From positions 1 to 27,759 of the forward strand of contig JBBQUO010000007.1 of assembly GCA_038212375.1 (NCBI GenBank): a stretch of DNA of 27,759 nt. The letters are read 5' to 3'. This document shows positions 7,089 through 15,442 of this stretch, in pieces (within the stretch, counting starts at the first letter, position 1; each line of letters starts with the position of its first letter). Made by a program: the position numbers and the translations under genes. Under the pieces are notes generated by a model that saw nothing but the letters and a program-made list of their open reading frames with translations, was not told the origin of the DNA and ran no database searches. The DNA comes from JBGTNQ01 sp038212375. GTDB lineage: Bacteria > Patescibacteriota > Minisyncoccia > Phycocordibacterales > Zambryskibacteraceae.

Positions 7089-7661
7089 CTAAAAGTTAGA
7101 TCCTAGCCTGTCAGTGTATTCTCCGGTTTCAGTATTGATGCGAAGAATATCACCTTCTTTCACAAACATAGGTACGTTGATAGTAGCTCCCGTTTCAAGA
7201 ATAACCTGCTTTGTACCTCCTTGAGCAGTATTTCCTTTTACAGCAGGATGAGCTTCGGTCACCTTGAGATCAACTTTGATAGGGAATTTTACTCCAATAA
7301 TATCCTCCCCGAATACCATCGTTTCTATAAGAGTATTATCTTTAAGAAACTTTCCTTTCTCGCCGATCAAATCTCCATCGAGTTTGAATCGATCGCTTGG
7401 CTTTTCTGGATCACTAAACCACCATTCACCGCGATTATTGTAGAGATACTTCACTTCTTTTGTTGTAATATCAGCTTCCTTTACCTTTTCTGATACATGG
7501 AATGACCGCTCAGTTACTTTGCCAGTGATAAGGTTCTTCAGCTTTGTCGCGTTCACAGGTTTTCTTTGTTGTTTGCGGAAAACATGTGAATCGATGACTT
7601 CGTAGGGAGCACCATCGAGGATGATGCATTTATGTTCGGTGATTTCGTTGTATTCAAGCAT
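7089..7661 (-). CDS. efp: Elongation factor P
   Basis: A 190-aa EF-P with all three domains: N-terminal KOW-like (1-65), central OB (~66-125) and C-terminal OB, which contains the family signature from AHPAVKGNTAQGG to INVPMFVKEGD. EF-P relieves ribosome stalling at polyproline. The tip of domain I is odd. It reads FRK-QQRKPV-NATKLKNL, and gapless alignment with E. coli EF-P places Q32 where the modified Lys34 (PGKG) should be, so neither beta-lysylation nor rhamnosylation at the standard site is possible. Flanking K30, R33 and K34 keep the loop basic. The start is fixed by the -10 box just upstream. The gene is convergent with the 100-aa membrane protein gene. Confidence 0.93.
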   Translation of the reverse strand: MLEYNEITEHKCIILDGAPYEVIDSHVFRKQQRKPVNATKLKNLITGKVTERSFHVSEKVKEADITTKEVKYLYNNRGEWWFSDPEKPSDRFKLDGDLIGEKGKFLKDNTLIETMVFGEDIIGVKFPIKVDLKVTEAHPAVKGNTAQGGTKQVILETGATINVPMFVKEGDILRINTETGEYTDRLGSNF

Positions 7662-7665
7662 AGGT

Positions 7666-7671
7666 ATTATA
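7666..7671 (-). promoter_or_regulatory. -10 box (TATAAT) of efp
   Basis: On the minus strand a consensus TATAAT ends 4 nt before the ATG. There is no SD. The transcript must begin at or very near the start codon if this box is used. Confidence 0.5.
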
Positions 7672-7781
7672 ATTGTGGCTAAGTAGAGCTATTCTAGCCA
7701 AGAATGGAGAATTGTCCAGTCTAATTAAATAAGTACATTTGACTTTTCTTCGTCGTAATCAAAAAATAGTCGAGGGCACTC

Positions 7782-7816
7782 AAAGGTCTCACTGAAACTT
7801 GGCGAGACCTTTTGTT
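7782..7816 (+). terminator. Orphan plus-strand terminator
   Basis: AAAGGTCTC (7782-7790) pairs with GAGACCTTT (7804-7812), followed by TGTTGTTT. Both neighbouring genes are on the minus strand, and the T-rich side is on the plus strand, so it may end a short plus-strand transcript. A TTGACT at 7739-7744 is a possible -35, but no good -10 follows. Confidence 0.45.
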
Positions 7817-7854
7817 GTTTATTGTACTCGTGAACATGAGGAGAAAGAAAAAAC

Positions 7855-7894
7855 CAAAACACAAAGCGCGCCCCTTTTTTTGTCAGGACGCGCT
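7855..7894 (-). terminator. Terminator of the ftsK-recA operon
   Basis: On the minus strand AGCGCG...CGCGCT forms a 6-bp GC stem with a long loop, followed by TTGTGTTTTGGTTTT. It lies about 40 nt past the recA stop codon. Confidence 0.6.
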
Positions 7895-7934
7895 AAGGTT
7901 ACATACTCCACAAGCTTTTAAGGTGACTTCCTCT

Positions 7935-8954
7935 TTATTCCTCTTTGAGTTTTGTGCGGATCAACTTCAAAATCTCGTCAGCTACTTTACTATTTTCTTT
8001 TAGATACTGCCTTGTTGCATCATACCCTCGACCGATTGAGGTTTCGCCATACTTATAACTTGTTCCAGATTTTTGGAGGATTCCATATTTTTCACCGAGC
8101 GCAATGATTTCTCCTTCACGGCTAATACCCTCGTTGTACATAAGGTCGAATTCTGTTTGCTTGAAGGGTGCTGCTACTTTGTTTTTTACTACTTTTACAC
8201 GTACTCGTCCTCCCATGATTTCTTCACCTTTCTTTATCTGTGCAATACGACGAATATCGAGGCGTACCGATGTATAGAATTTGAGAGCCTTTCCTCCTGG
8301 GGTGGTCTCAGGATTACCAAACATCACACCAATTTGCATACGGATTTGGTTGATGAAGATCACGATAGTCTTTGACCTCGCAACGATAGCAGTTAGCTTG
8401 CGAAGAGCTTGTGACATGAGGCGAGCTTGTTTTCCTACATGGTGAGCACCCATATCTCCTTCGATCTCATCTTTTGGGGTAAGTGCTGCTACTGAATCGA
8501 TAACGATTACATCCATCTTTCCTGAACGTACCAAACTCTCTACGATTTCGAGTGCTTGTTCTCCTGTGTCAGGTTGAGAGATGAGAAGCTGATCAATCTT
8601 TACCCCGAGTCTTTTTGAATACTCAGGATCCATCGCATGTTCTGCGTCGATGAATGCACAAATGCCGCCCATTTTTTGTGCTTCTGCAATAACATGGAGT
8701 GAGAGGGTAGTCTTACCTGATGATTCTGGTCCGAAGATTTCTATAATTCTTCCGCGAGGAAGTCCTCCGACACCGAGTGCAGCATCGAGACCAATAGATC
8801 CAGTTGGGATTGCGTCGACGCCAACTCTCGGTTTTTCTCCGAGTTTCATGATCGAATCTTCACCGAATTTTGTTTTGATCTGGCGAATGGTGTCTTCGAT
8901 ATTTCGTTCGCCAACCTTTTCTTTTTCTGGTTTCTCAGCTTTTGATTTTTTCAT
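7935..8954 (-). CDS. recA: Recombinase RecA
   Basis: A 339-aa RecA. Walker A is G75-PESSGK-T82, Walker B is VIVIDS with D153, and the L2 DNA-binding loop GNPETTPGGKALKF is canonical. The C-terminal domain ends in KVADEILKLIRTKLKEE, without the long acidic tail of E. coli RecA. It forms filaments on ssDNA for strand exchange and LexA-type cleavage; no lexA is in the window. The start lies 10 nt after the preceding gene's stop, so it is the third gene of the ftsK operon. A TA-rich box just before the ATG could also give a separate leaderless transcript. Confidence 0.98.
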   Translation of the reverse strand: MKKSKAEKPEKEKVGERNIEDTIRQIKTKFGEDSIMKLGEKPRVGVDAIPTGSIGLDAALGVGGLPRGRIIEIFGPESSGKTTLSLHVIAEAQKMGGICAFIDAEHAMDPEYSKRLGVKIDQLLISQPDTGEQALEIVESLVRSGKMDVIVIDSVAALTPKDEIEGDMGAHHVGKQARLMSQALRKLTAIVARSKTIVIFINQIRMQIGVMFGNPETTPGGKALKFYTSVRLDIRRIAQIKKGEEIMGGRVRVKVVKNKVAAPFKQTEFDLMYNEGISREGEIIALGEKYGILQKSGTSYKYGETSIGRGYDATRQYLKENSKVADEILKLIRTKLKEE

Positions 8955-8964
8955 ATATATACTA

Positions 8965-9420
8965 CTAATGAATAATATGTGTAGATGATGCCTGTGTGCT
9001 GGTGGAGAGTTTCGCTCCCAGTATCTCGGTGCTTGTAGAAACGGGTGTTTCCAGAAGGGGAGATGCTGCGGCTTTGGGTAAATACAAATGGATACGTTTT
9101 TCGATTTTTTTACCGAACCGATCTTGGCCAGTAACCTTTATTATAGAGTAGCCGGGGGGAGCTATCAATTTTTCGCTGAAAAGTCCTTGTTTATCAATGA
9201 ATATCGGTCTATCGTCAATAGTAACTGTGGTGACGTTTTTTGTGGACCCTTTGATGGTAACAAGGTTGTAGGAAAGTGTGGCACCGTCACTTGGTTCAGA
9301 GATGACTATCTCGGGACCAAGAATAAGATTTTGTGATTGAAAGAGGATATAGGAAGCACCAATAATACCGAGCAAGAAAAATAACCCTATTCTCAGCTTT
9401 TGTCTGGGGGTGCTTGTCAT
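8965..9420 (-). CDS. Membrane-anchored Ig-like domain protein
   Basis: A 151-aa protein with a basic N-terminus, one transmembrane helix (~10-28, IGLFFLLGIIGASYILF) and an extracytoplasmic beta-rich domain resembling the glucodextranase-B/Ig-like fold (EIVISEPSDGATLSYNLVTI, then GSTKNVTTVTIDDRPIFIDK). A Ser/Thr/Ala-rich tail follows. The ATG overlaps the ftsK stop by 4 nt (ATGA), so translation is probably coupled. Its position between ftsK and recA is unusual. The Ig fold suggests binding to the envelope or to other proteins, but no function can be assigned. Confidence 0.75.
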   Translation of the reverse strand: MTSTPRQKLRIGLFFLLGIIGASYILFQSQNLILGPEIVISEPSDGATLSYNLVTIKGSTKNVTTVTIDDRPIFIDKQGLFSEKLIAPPGYSIIKVTGQDRFGKKIEKRIHLYLPKAAASPLLETPVSTSTEILGAKLSTSTQASSTHIIH

Positions 9421-11651
9421 TCGACCATTGCGCCGCTATTGTGCGGGCCATCATCCATGCCACTTGAACCTTTTTCCAAAACTTCGCGAGGCTTTGATCC
9501 TGATCCAGGTCCGATTACACCGCGTTCTTCAAGCATATCCATGATTCGTGCTGCACGTGCATATCCCACACCAAGTTTACGCTGCAAATAAGAAGTCGAT
9601 GCTTTTCCAGCAGCAACAACTACTTCGCGAGCATCTTCATAGAGATCATCATCGTCATCTCCATCCATACCAGCTTCAAAAATAGCACCTCTTGATTCAC
9701 CCTGCATAAAGTCTATTTCCTCTGGAATATCGCCTTCATATTGTTCGATAAGGAATTTCACAAGCTTTTTCACTTCGTTTTCTGTAATAAAGGCAGATTG
9801 TACTCGTTCTGGTTTCGACATTTCCCCCGACATATAGAGCATATCTCCAGCACCGAGAAGTTTTTCAGCTCCTGCTTGGTCGAGAATGGTACGTGAATCA
9901 ATCTGAGATGCTACTTGAAGCGCAATACGAGAAGGCACGTTTGCTTTGATAAGTCCCGTAATTACATTCACTGACGGTCTTTGAGTAGAAAGAATAAGAT
10001 GAATACCAACAGCCCGAGACATCTGAGCGAGGCGTACTATTGCAGATTCAAGCTCTCTTGGGAAAGCTTGCATGATATCTGCGAGCTCATCAATTATAAT
10101 AACCATATAAGGCATTGTTTCTGGTACCGCTTCTCCTTCTGTACTTTTACCACCATTCTTTTTGATGGTATCGAGTACTGGTCCAAGAATAGTTTTGTGG
10201 TACGAATCAATATCGCGCACAGAATGCTCACCAAGAAGGTCGTATCTACGATCCATTTCTCTTGCAGCCCACTTGAGAGCCATAATCGCTTTCTTCGCAT
10301 CCGTAATAACAGGCCCAAGGAGATGAGGGATTTTATTGTACAGAGTAAGTTCCACTCGCTTCGGATCAATCATAATGAGCTTGAGGTTGTCTGGTGGGTT
10401 GCGGAAAAGAAGTGATGCGATTATTGCGTGGATTGTCACTGACTTTCCAGATCCGGTTGCTCCTGCAATAAGGAGGTGGGGCATCTTGGCAAGATTAGAA
10501 AAATGAGATTTACCAGAAATTCCTTTGCCGAGTGATACAAGAAGTGCTTTATCTGAACTTGCGAATTCCGGTTCAGCGAGAAGGCTCCCGAGACCCACAG
10601 TTGTTTTTGTGGTGTTAGGGATTTCAATACCAACAAGTGATTTTCCAGGAATCGGAGCCTCTATACGGACAGGGTGCGCAGCGAGAGCAAGCTCTAAGTT
10701 ATTTTGGAGTCCAAGAATTCGTGAAAGCTTTACTCCCTCTGCTGGCTTGAGCGCGTAACGAGTGACTGATGGACCAATTGTCACTTCGTCCATTTCAACG
10801 ATAATGCCAAAGTTTTGGAGAGTTCTTTTTATAATATTTGCATTGGCTTTCACATCACCTACCCCAGGCTTCCCGCTATCCTTTTCAAGGAGAGAAAGGG
10901 GAGGAGCTATAAACGGTTTCAGCGATATACTGCGAGGTTTCATGAAAGCAAAGTCTTCATCCTTGTCTTTGATTTCTTCAGAATCTTTTTTCTTAAAAAG
11001 CTCCTTCATTTTTTCAAGCTTCGGAGTACTGTCTTCGCTGGTCATAGTGTGCGATTCAGGTAATTGAATGGGTGCAATTCCAGGGACAGGTTTATGTTCC
11101 AAAGGTTTCTTTTTTAGTAATTGAGCGATTACGGTAAGGAAGTTAAGTTTAAGAGTAGTATCAAATGTAATCAGAAACGATATGACAAGAAGTGCTACCA
11201 AGATGATGCTGGTTGCATATACATCAACGAGAGAGATGAGTGGGTGAGCAACAAGTTTGCCGGCAATTCCACCCGCATCATCGCTCATGACTGTGATGAG
11301 TCCGAGAGATGAGAGGAAAAAGAGTATGGATCCAATCGTTTGAATCCCAGCAAAGTTTTTTTTGATACTTTGAAAATACGATACGCAGAGTGTGAATAAT
11401 AGAATAGGAAGAAGGTAGTATCCATATCCAAAGACGAGTTTGAAGAATTCAAACAACGTATCTCCCACAGGTCCTGCCATACCGTGCCTTACGCCACCAC
11501 TATCTACACCGTGAGGGATTGCAGCCAGAATAAAAAAAAGCCCAAGGGCAAAAAAAACAACAGAAAGAACTCCTCTTAAAGTTTCCTCCTCAAGGTGCTC
11601 TTTGAGACTAAGCTTGGTAGTCAGTGATTCTTCTTTCTTCCTTCTTCCCAT
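9417..11651 (-). CDS. ftsK: DNA translocase FtsK/SpoIIIE
   Basis: A 744-aa DNA pump for chromosome segregation at division. The N-terminus has about four transmembrane helices (~20-170), followed by a short charged linker. The alpha/beta motor has Walker A GATGSGKS at 397-404 and Walker B IIIDELADIM, with the RAVGIHLILSTQRPSVNVITG segment typical of FtsK. The C-terminal gamma winged helix (ASTSYLQRKLGVGYARAARI) would read polar KOPS/SRS-type sites. The length is close to SpoIIIE rather than to long E. coli FtsK. It is first gene of an operon with the Ig-like protein and recA. Confidence 0.97.
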   Translation of the reverse strand: MGRRKKEESLTTKLSLKEHLEEETLRGVLSVVFFALGLFFILAAIPHGVDSGGVRHGMAGPVGDTLFEFFKLVFGYGYYLLPILLFTLCVSYFQSIKKNFAGIQTIGSILFFLSSLGLITVMSDDAGGIAGKLVAHPLISLVDVYATSIILVALLVISFLITFDTTLKLNFLTVIAQLLKKKPLEHKPVPGIAPIQLPESHTMTSEDSTPKLEKMKELFKKKDSEEIKDKDEDFAFMKPRSISLKPFIAPPLSLLEKDSGKPGVGDVKANANIIKRTLQNFGIIVEMDEVTIGPSVTRYALKPAEGVKLSRILGLQNNLELALAAHPVRIEAPIPGKSLVGIEIPNTTKTTVGLGSLLAEPEFASSDKALLVSLGKGISGKSHFSNLAKMPHLLIAGATGSGKSVTIHAIIASLLFRNPPDNLKLIMIDPKRVELTLYNKIPHLLGPVITDAKKAIMALKWAAREMDRRYDLLGEHSVRDIDSYHKTILGPVLDTIKKNGGKSTEGEAVPETMPYMVIIIDELADIMQAFPRELESAIVRLAQMSRAVGIHLILSTQRPSVNVITGLIKANVPSRIALQVASQIDSRTILDQAGAEKLLGAGDMLYMSGEMSKPERVQSAFITENEVKKLVKFLIEQYEGDIPEEIDFMQGESRGAIFEAGMDGDDDDDLYEDAREVVVAAGKASTSYLQRKLGVGYARAARIMDMLEERGVIGPGSGSKPREVLEKGSSGMDDGPHNSGAMVE

Positions 11652-11680
11652 GGTGTTTTTGACTCTTGTAATGAGTACAA

Positions 11681-11686
11681 ATTATA
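11681..11686 (-). promoter_or_regulatory. -10 box of the ftsK operon
   Basis: On the minus strand TGcTATAAT forms a perfect extended -10, with the ATG about 30 nt downstream. No convincing -35 is seen. Confidence 0.6.
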
Positions 11687-11802
11687 GCATAGGAAGACCT
11701 CATATTTGAGGATGCTCGACGAGCGCATTAGTTCGACTATGTTTGAAATGGTGGCTCAACCACAACGTCCAAGAGAAAGCTGTCTTATAGAGTAAAGGAC
11801 AC

Positions 11803-11831
11803 TTGATTTATTCTAAAAGACATGATACAAT
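11803..11831 (+). promoter_or_regulatory. Promoter of the winged-helix gene
   Basis: TTGATT (11803-11808), a 17-nt spacer and extended -10 TGaTACAAT (TACAAT 11826-11831). The leader of ~50 nt contains an inverted repeat TTATAAAG...CTTTATAA between about 11843 and 11876. The rest of 11690-11800 shows no gene. Confidence 0.65.
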
Positions 11832-11888
11832 TAATAAGACATTATAAAGAACTAAAAATTTATCCTTTATAAATTAAAGACAAATATT

Positions 11889-12746
11889 ATGGAATCAGTT
11901 CATCCATCAGACAAAAATATATCTCCATCTGGACAGCAAAATCCAAAAAGTAATACCTCTATTGCTTTGTCACCTTTGTCTTTTTTTAAAAAAGACAAAG
12001 ACTTTGTCTTTGTACATCAAAAAGCCGAAAAACTTGTTTCGGCTATCTACATGCTGACAAATTTTCTACCAACAGAAGAGTCGATGAAGTGGTCACTTCG
12101 TAATCTGGGAATGAGTCTACTTACGTCAACTATTGACCTTAAAGAAGAGGTTGCTTCAAGTCGTATTGAAGCGGAGCAGTCTATTCGTAATACTACACTT
12201 GAAATCACTTCACTTCTTGAAGTGGCACAGTTTGCAGGTCTCGTCTCCGAAATGAATGTCTCCATCCTCAAGAGAGAGTTTCACTCGCTTCTCACGTTTA
12301 TTCATACAATGAATAGTGCACACGGCAGTCTTGAGTCGTTGTTTGTTGAGTCACGCCAGTTTCCTATAGAGACAGTTGAAGTATTACCAAATACAAATAA
12401 GGTTACCGAACAAAGTGCAATTATTTCGTCCGATACGTCTAATACAGATTCAGTAGTAGTAGCTCAGATCGAAAGTACACCAATAAAGGACAATAGTATT
12501 ATTTCAGCTCCAAAAACTCATGTATTGAAAGAATATAGTCCTGTTGCAGTGAAGAAAAATAAACGTCAAAGTATCATCATTAATCTGTTGAAACGAAAAA
12601 AAGAGATCATGGTAAAAGATGTCTCTGAAATCATTCATGATTGCAGTGAGAAGACGCTTCAGCGTGAACTTCTTACGCTAGTTTCTCAAGGGGTTTTGGC
12701 TAAAGAAGGGGAGCGAAGATGGACAAAGTACAGTCTCGCTTCATAA
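11889..12746 (+). CDS. Winged-helix (DeoR-like) DNA-binding protein
   Basis: A 285-aa protein in three parts. Residues ~1-35 are polar. A helical domain (~38-155) starts FVFVHQKAEKLVSAIYMLTN and contains two long amphipathic helices, possibly a dimerisation unit. After a Ser/Thr/Val linker, the C-terminal ~60 residues form a DeoR/MarR-like winged helix: RQSIIINLLKRKKEIMVKDV, then CSEKTLQRELLTLVSQGVLA, where the recognition helix is SEKTLQREL. It is likely a transcription regulator; targets are unknown. It diverges from ftsK, with separate promoters in between. Confidence 0.75.
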   Translation: MESVHPSDKNISPSGQQNPKSNTSIALSPLSFFKKDKDFVFVHQKAEKLVSAIYMLTNFLPTEESMKWSLRNLGMSLLTSTIDLKEEVASSRIEAEQSIRNTTLEITSLLEVAQFAGLVSEMNVSILKREFHSLLTFIHTMNSAHGSLESLFVESRQFPIETVEVLPNTNKVTEQSAIISSDTSNTDSVVVAQIESTPIKDNSIISAPKTHVLKEYSPVAVKKNKRQSIIINLLKRKKEIMVKDVSEIIHDCSEKTLQRELLTLVSQGVLAKEGERRWTKYSLAS

Positions 12747-12838
12747 CATTTTTGGGCCGCTATTTCTTTGACTTTCGGGTCATATAAGAGTAGTATTGCT
12801 CGACCAATGGTTTTCGGTATTGATGCTGAAAACTTGGG

Positions 12839-12847
12839 TTATCCACA
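12839..12847 (+). promoter_or_regulatory. Consensus DnaA box
   Basis: A perfect TTATCCACA lies 10 nt upstream of the -35 at 12858. It is single, so not an origin cluster. Confidence 0.4.
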
Positions 12848-12857
12848 CGGTTTTGTT

Positions 12858-12885
12858 TTGCGACTCACATTCTGAGTACTATAAT
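12858..12885 (+). promoter_or_regulatory. Likely promoter of the secreted PG-binding protein
   Basis: TTGCGA (12858-12863), a 16-nt spacer and perfect TATAAT (12880-12885). The start would be near 12892. No gene lies between here and 13336. Confidence 0.55.
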
Positions 12886-12891
12886 ACTCTG

Positions 12892-13335
12892 AGGTACATA
12901 GTTTGAGCTTTGCTTTCTCTATGTAATGAAAAGTATTTGTGTACGTCGAAGTTTGTGAAAGCACAAAACGGTGTGCATGTGACCTTTGAAAACTCAATAT
13001 GGATTACGATACTTCTGAACTCAGACTATTCGGTCATGGTTGTATATTTCTGAACTCCAACTATCTATAGCAACTCTCTTCTCGGTTCGCGTCGATTTAT
13101 TCGGGTGCACAATGCGCATTACTACTCGCTACTGTAAGTTAGTACGTATTGTGCACCCTGGTAAAGTGGACCGGGGGGTTGATAGTGTTCGTTTGTTTTG
13201 TTCGTTAAAAAAATTATTAGTATTTATTATTCCGATCTTGTCAGAGAAATTTGGCAAGGTCATATCAACGTTTTGAAACCTTTACCTTTTTATTAATAAA
13301 TGAAGGACAAAACGTTGTTACAATTACATTCAATT
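12892..13335 (+). promoter_or_regulatory. Long structured leader before the secreted protein
   Basis: About 440 nt without a credible gene. It contains a TACATAG/CTATGTA hairpin (12895-12925); a stretch CTTTGAAAACTCAATA (~12991) that resembles the CTTTGAAAACT-GAATA element near rRNA genes in Firmicutes; a direct repeat TTCTGAACTC-nn-ACTAT (13013 and 13048); and a large hairpin (13103-13158). This could be a 5' UTR that stabilises or regulates the mRNA. A promoter nearer the gene cannot be excluded (TTGATA at 13179 has no good -10). Confidence 0.4.
13103..13158 (+). repeat. Inverted repeat / long hairpin in the leader
   Basis: GGGTGCACAATGCG pairs with CGTATTGTGCACCC (13 of 14), with further TTACTA/TAGTA pairing inside. 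No T run follows, so it is not an intrinsic terminator. Confidence 0.8.
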
Positions 13336-15333
13336 ATGAAAAGAATTTTGACAGGTGTTGTCGCTCTTGCGATGGCCGCTTCATTTGCAGCTCCATTAGG
13401 TGCTGCTTCTGCTGCTGACATCCAGGCGCAAATCGCTGCGCTTACCGCACAGCTTAGTACTCTTAATGGTGGTTCTATGACAGGTTCAATGTCACTTGCA
13501 AAGTTTAATACCGACCTTACCCTCGGTAGTAAAAACAGTGATGTTTCTGCTCTCCAGGCCCTCCTCATCAGTAAAGGATATTCAATCCCAGCTGGTGCAA
13601 CAGGTTACTTCGGAGCACAGACAAAGACTGCAGTTATGCAGTGGCAGGCAGCTTCTGGTATTACACCAGCTGCAGGTTACTTCGGACCTAAGTCTCGCGC
13701 TGCTGTAAACGCTATGTCTATGGGTGGAACCACAACTGGTGGAACTTCTATGGTCGCAGGTTGCGTAGCTGGAGCAATGTTTAGTTCAACAACTGGAGCA
13801 GCTTGTGCTGGATCAACCACAACTGGTGGTACATCTGGTTCAATCACTACTCCTGGAGTTGAAGGTATCCTTACTGTAACCGCAGGTCCAATCACGAACA
13901 CTGTTGTGAACGTTGGTCAGACTATGGTTCCAGTTCTTACTGTTCGTGCTCAGGCTCAGACTTCTGACATTTCTGTTGGACGTGTACAGCTTGATCTTGG
14001 ACCAAGTACAAACATCTTCAAGAAAATTTACCAGAAGCTCTATGTTGTAGATACTACAACTGGAACTGTTCTTGCTTCTACTGATCTTAACAACACTACT
14101 GTTGTTCAGAGTGGAAACAACTACTTGGTAACTATTTCTGGATTCAGTGCTGTAGTACCTAAGGGAACTTACAAGGATCTTGCTATCAAGGCAGACCTCT
14201 TTGGTTCAATTAGTTCTACTTACACTAGTGTTGGATATACTATCTCTGTTGATGCTAACGGCGTTCGCGGAACTGACGGCGCGGGAATCGACCAATACGG
14301 TCCTTCTTCAGCTATCAGTCAGCAGATCACTGTTAACAACAGTCTAGTTGACAATGCTATCGCAAACCTTTCACTCGACTCTTCAACACCACAGGCTAAC
14401 TCAGTTCCAGTTTCTGACACTACAAACGGTCAGTACTTGAAACTTCCTGTTCTCGTGTTCAGTCTCGGTGCTCAGAACGATGGCGTGCACATCCACAACC
14501 TTCAGGTTGCTGTGATGACTTCTGGAACAGGTGCAGCTACTGCTGCGTACCTTTACCAAGGTTCAACACAGGTGTCTTCAGCATCAATCACAAATGGTTA
14601 TGCTAACTTCACTAACATCACTGACGGAACTGCTGGCGCAACTGTACCAGTAAACACTTCACTTCCGTACACCGTTAAGGTTGACGTAACTGGAGTTACA
14701 ACTGGAACTCTTGCTGTTACCGCGTCTACCTCAAAGACATTCGCAGGAACAACCATCTACAACTCTGACGACTCAACCATCACCACTAACTTCAATGGTA
14801 GTGCTACTGGAAATACTCAGACTGTTCTTGGAAAGGGACCAGCTCTTACTCTTAACAGTGCTTCAATCGCTGTTACTGGTCAGAACCAGAACGGAGGTAC
14901 TCTTAGTACATCTACAATTACTGCAACCTTCAGTGTTTCAGCTCAGTCTATCGGAGCAGACACATTGTTTGGAACACAGGCATCTTCTACTTCTCCAATG
15001 TTCACCTTCAAGGGTTACAACGGATCAGGTGCAGTTGTAGCATCAAATAGTTTGATGGCTTCTACTTCAGGATTCATCGTTCCAACTGGTGCTGGATTCA
15101 CTACTGGTGTAAGTAACACATTTACATTGGCACAGCAGCAGTCAGGTACCTTGTCTAACATTACATTTAGCTTCGCTGGAAAGGATTCTACTGGTCAGCC
15201 TTTGACCGCAGGCCCTTACTCAGTTGGTATCTCTGCTATCCAGTACGTAACTGCTGGAGTTGCTGGAGTACAGACTCAGAACTACATGGATGGTTTGACA
15301 TCATGGAGAACTGCAGGTATCAGTCCTAACTAA
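13336..15333 (+). CDS. Secreted PG-binding-domain surface protein
   Basis: A 665-aa exported protein. The signal peptide is MKRILTGVVALAMAASFAAP plus LGAASA, with cleavage near A26-A27. A short coiled stretch (ADIQAQIAALTAQLSTL) precedes a peptidoglycan-binding type 1 domain (~58-128: LGSKNSDVSALQALLISKGY, TGYFGAQTKTAVMQWQ). Then comes a Gly/Thr-rich linker with two TTTGGTS copies and a Cys pair (C143, C157) in GCVAGAMFSSTTGAAC, a motif I know from Parcubacteria surface proteins. The remaining ~490 residues are Thr/Ser/Asn/Gly-rich beta-structure without a membrane anchor or LPxTG. Even codon choice (AAC, GGT/GGA, CTT) and the long leader suggest high expression. It may be an S-layer-like or wall-attached protein. 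ATG 13300 would add 12 residues before the signal peptide, so 13336 is preferred. Confidence 0.82.
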   Translation: MKRILTGVVALAMAASFAAPLGAASAADIQAQIAALTAQLSTLNGGSMTGSMSLAKFNTDLTLGSKNSDVSALQALLISKGYSIPAGATGYFGAQTKTAVMQWQAASGITPAAGYFGPKSRAAVNAMSMGGTTTGGTSMVAGCVAGAMFSSTTGAACAGSTTTGGTSGSITTPGVEGILTVTAGPITNTVVNVGQTMVPVLTVRAQAQTSDISVGRVQLDLGPSTNIFKKIYQKLYVVDTTTGTVLASTDLNNTTVVQSGNNYLVTISGFSAVVPKGTYKDLAIKADLFGSISSTYTSVGYTISVDANGVRGTDGAGIDQYGPSSAISQQITVNNSLVDNAIANLSLDSSTPQANSVPVSDTTNGQYLKLPVLVFSLGAQNDGVHIHNLQVAVMTSGTGAATAAYLYQGSTQVSSASITNGYANFTNITDGTAGATVPVNTSLPYTVKVDVTGVTTGTLAVTASTSKTFAGTTIYNSDDSTITTNFNGSATGNTQTVLGKGPALTLNSASIAVTGQNQNGGTLSTSTITATFSVSAQSIGADTLFGTQASSTSPMFTFKGYNGSGAVVASNSLMASTSGFIVPTGAGFTTGVSNTFTLAQQQSGTLSNITFSFAGKDSTGQPLTAGPYSVGISAIQYVTAGVAGVQTQNYMDGLTSWRTAGISPN

Positions 15334-15384
15334 CTTACGCTTTCTCCTCTAGGCTTCGGCTTATAGAAGAGTCGTGATTAGTAC

Positions 15385-15415
15385 AAAACCACCCCTTTCG
15401 GGGTGGTTTTGTTTT
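15385..15415 (+). terminator. Rho-independent terminator
   Basis: Perfect AAAACCACCCC/GGGGTGGTTTT stem, TTTC loop, then GTTTT. It closes the surface-protein transcript. Confidence 0.93.
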
Positions 15416-15429
15416 GCTTGGAAGTTCTC

Positions 15430-15435
15430 TATAAT
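15430..15435 (+). promoter_or_regulatory. -10 box (TATAAT) of the serine hydrolase gene
   Basis: Perfect TATAAT ending 7 nt before ATG 15443. It overlaps the in-frame ATG at 15434, which rules that start out if this box is used. Confidence 0.6.
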
Positions 15436-15442
15436 GACCTTA

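Noticed and set aside
13040..13276. 78-aa open frame in the leader of the surface protein gene
   Set aside because: It runs through the long hairpin at 13103-13158, has no SD or -10 at a fitting distance, and its protein shows no coherent domain.
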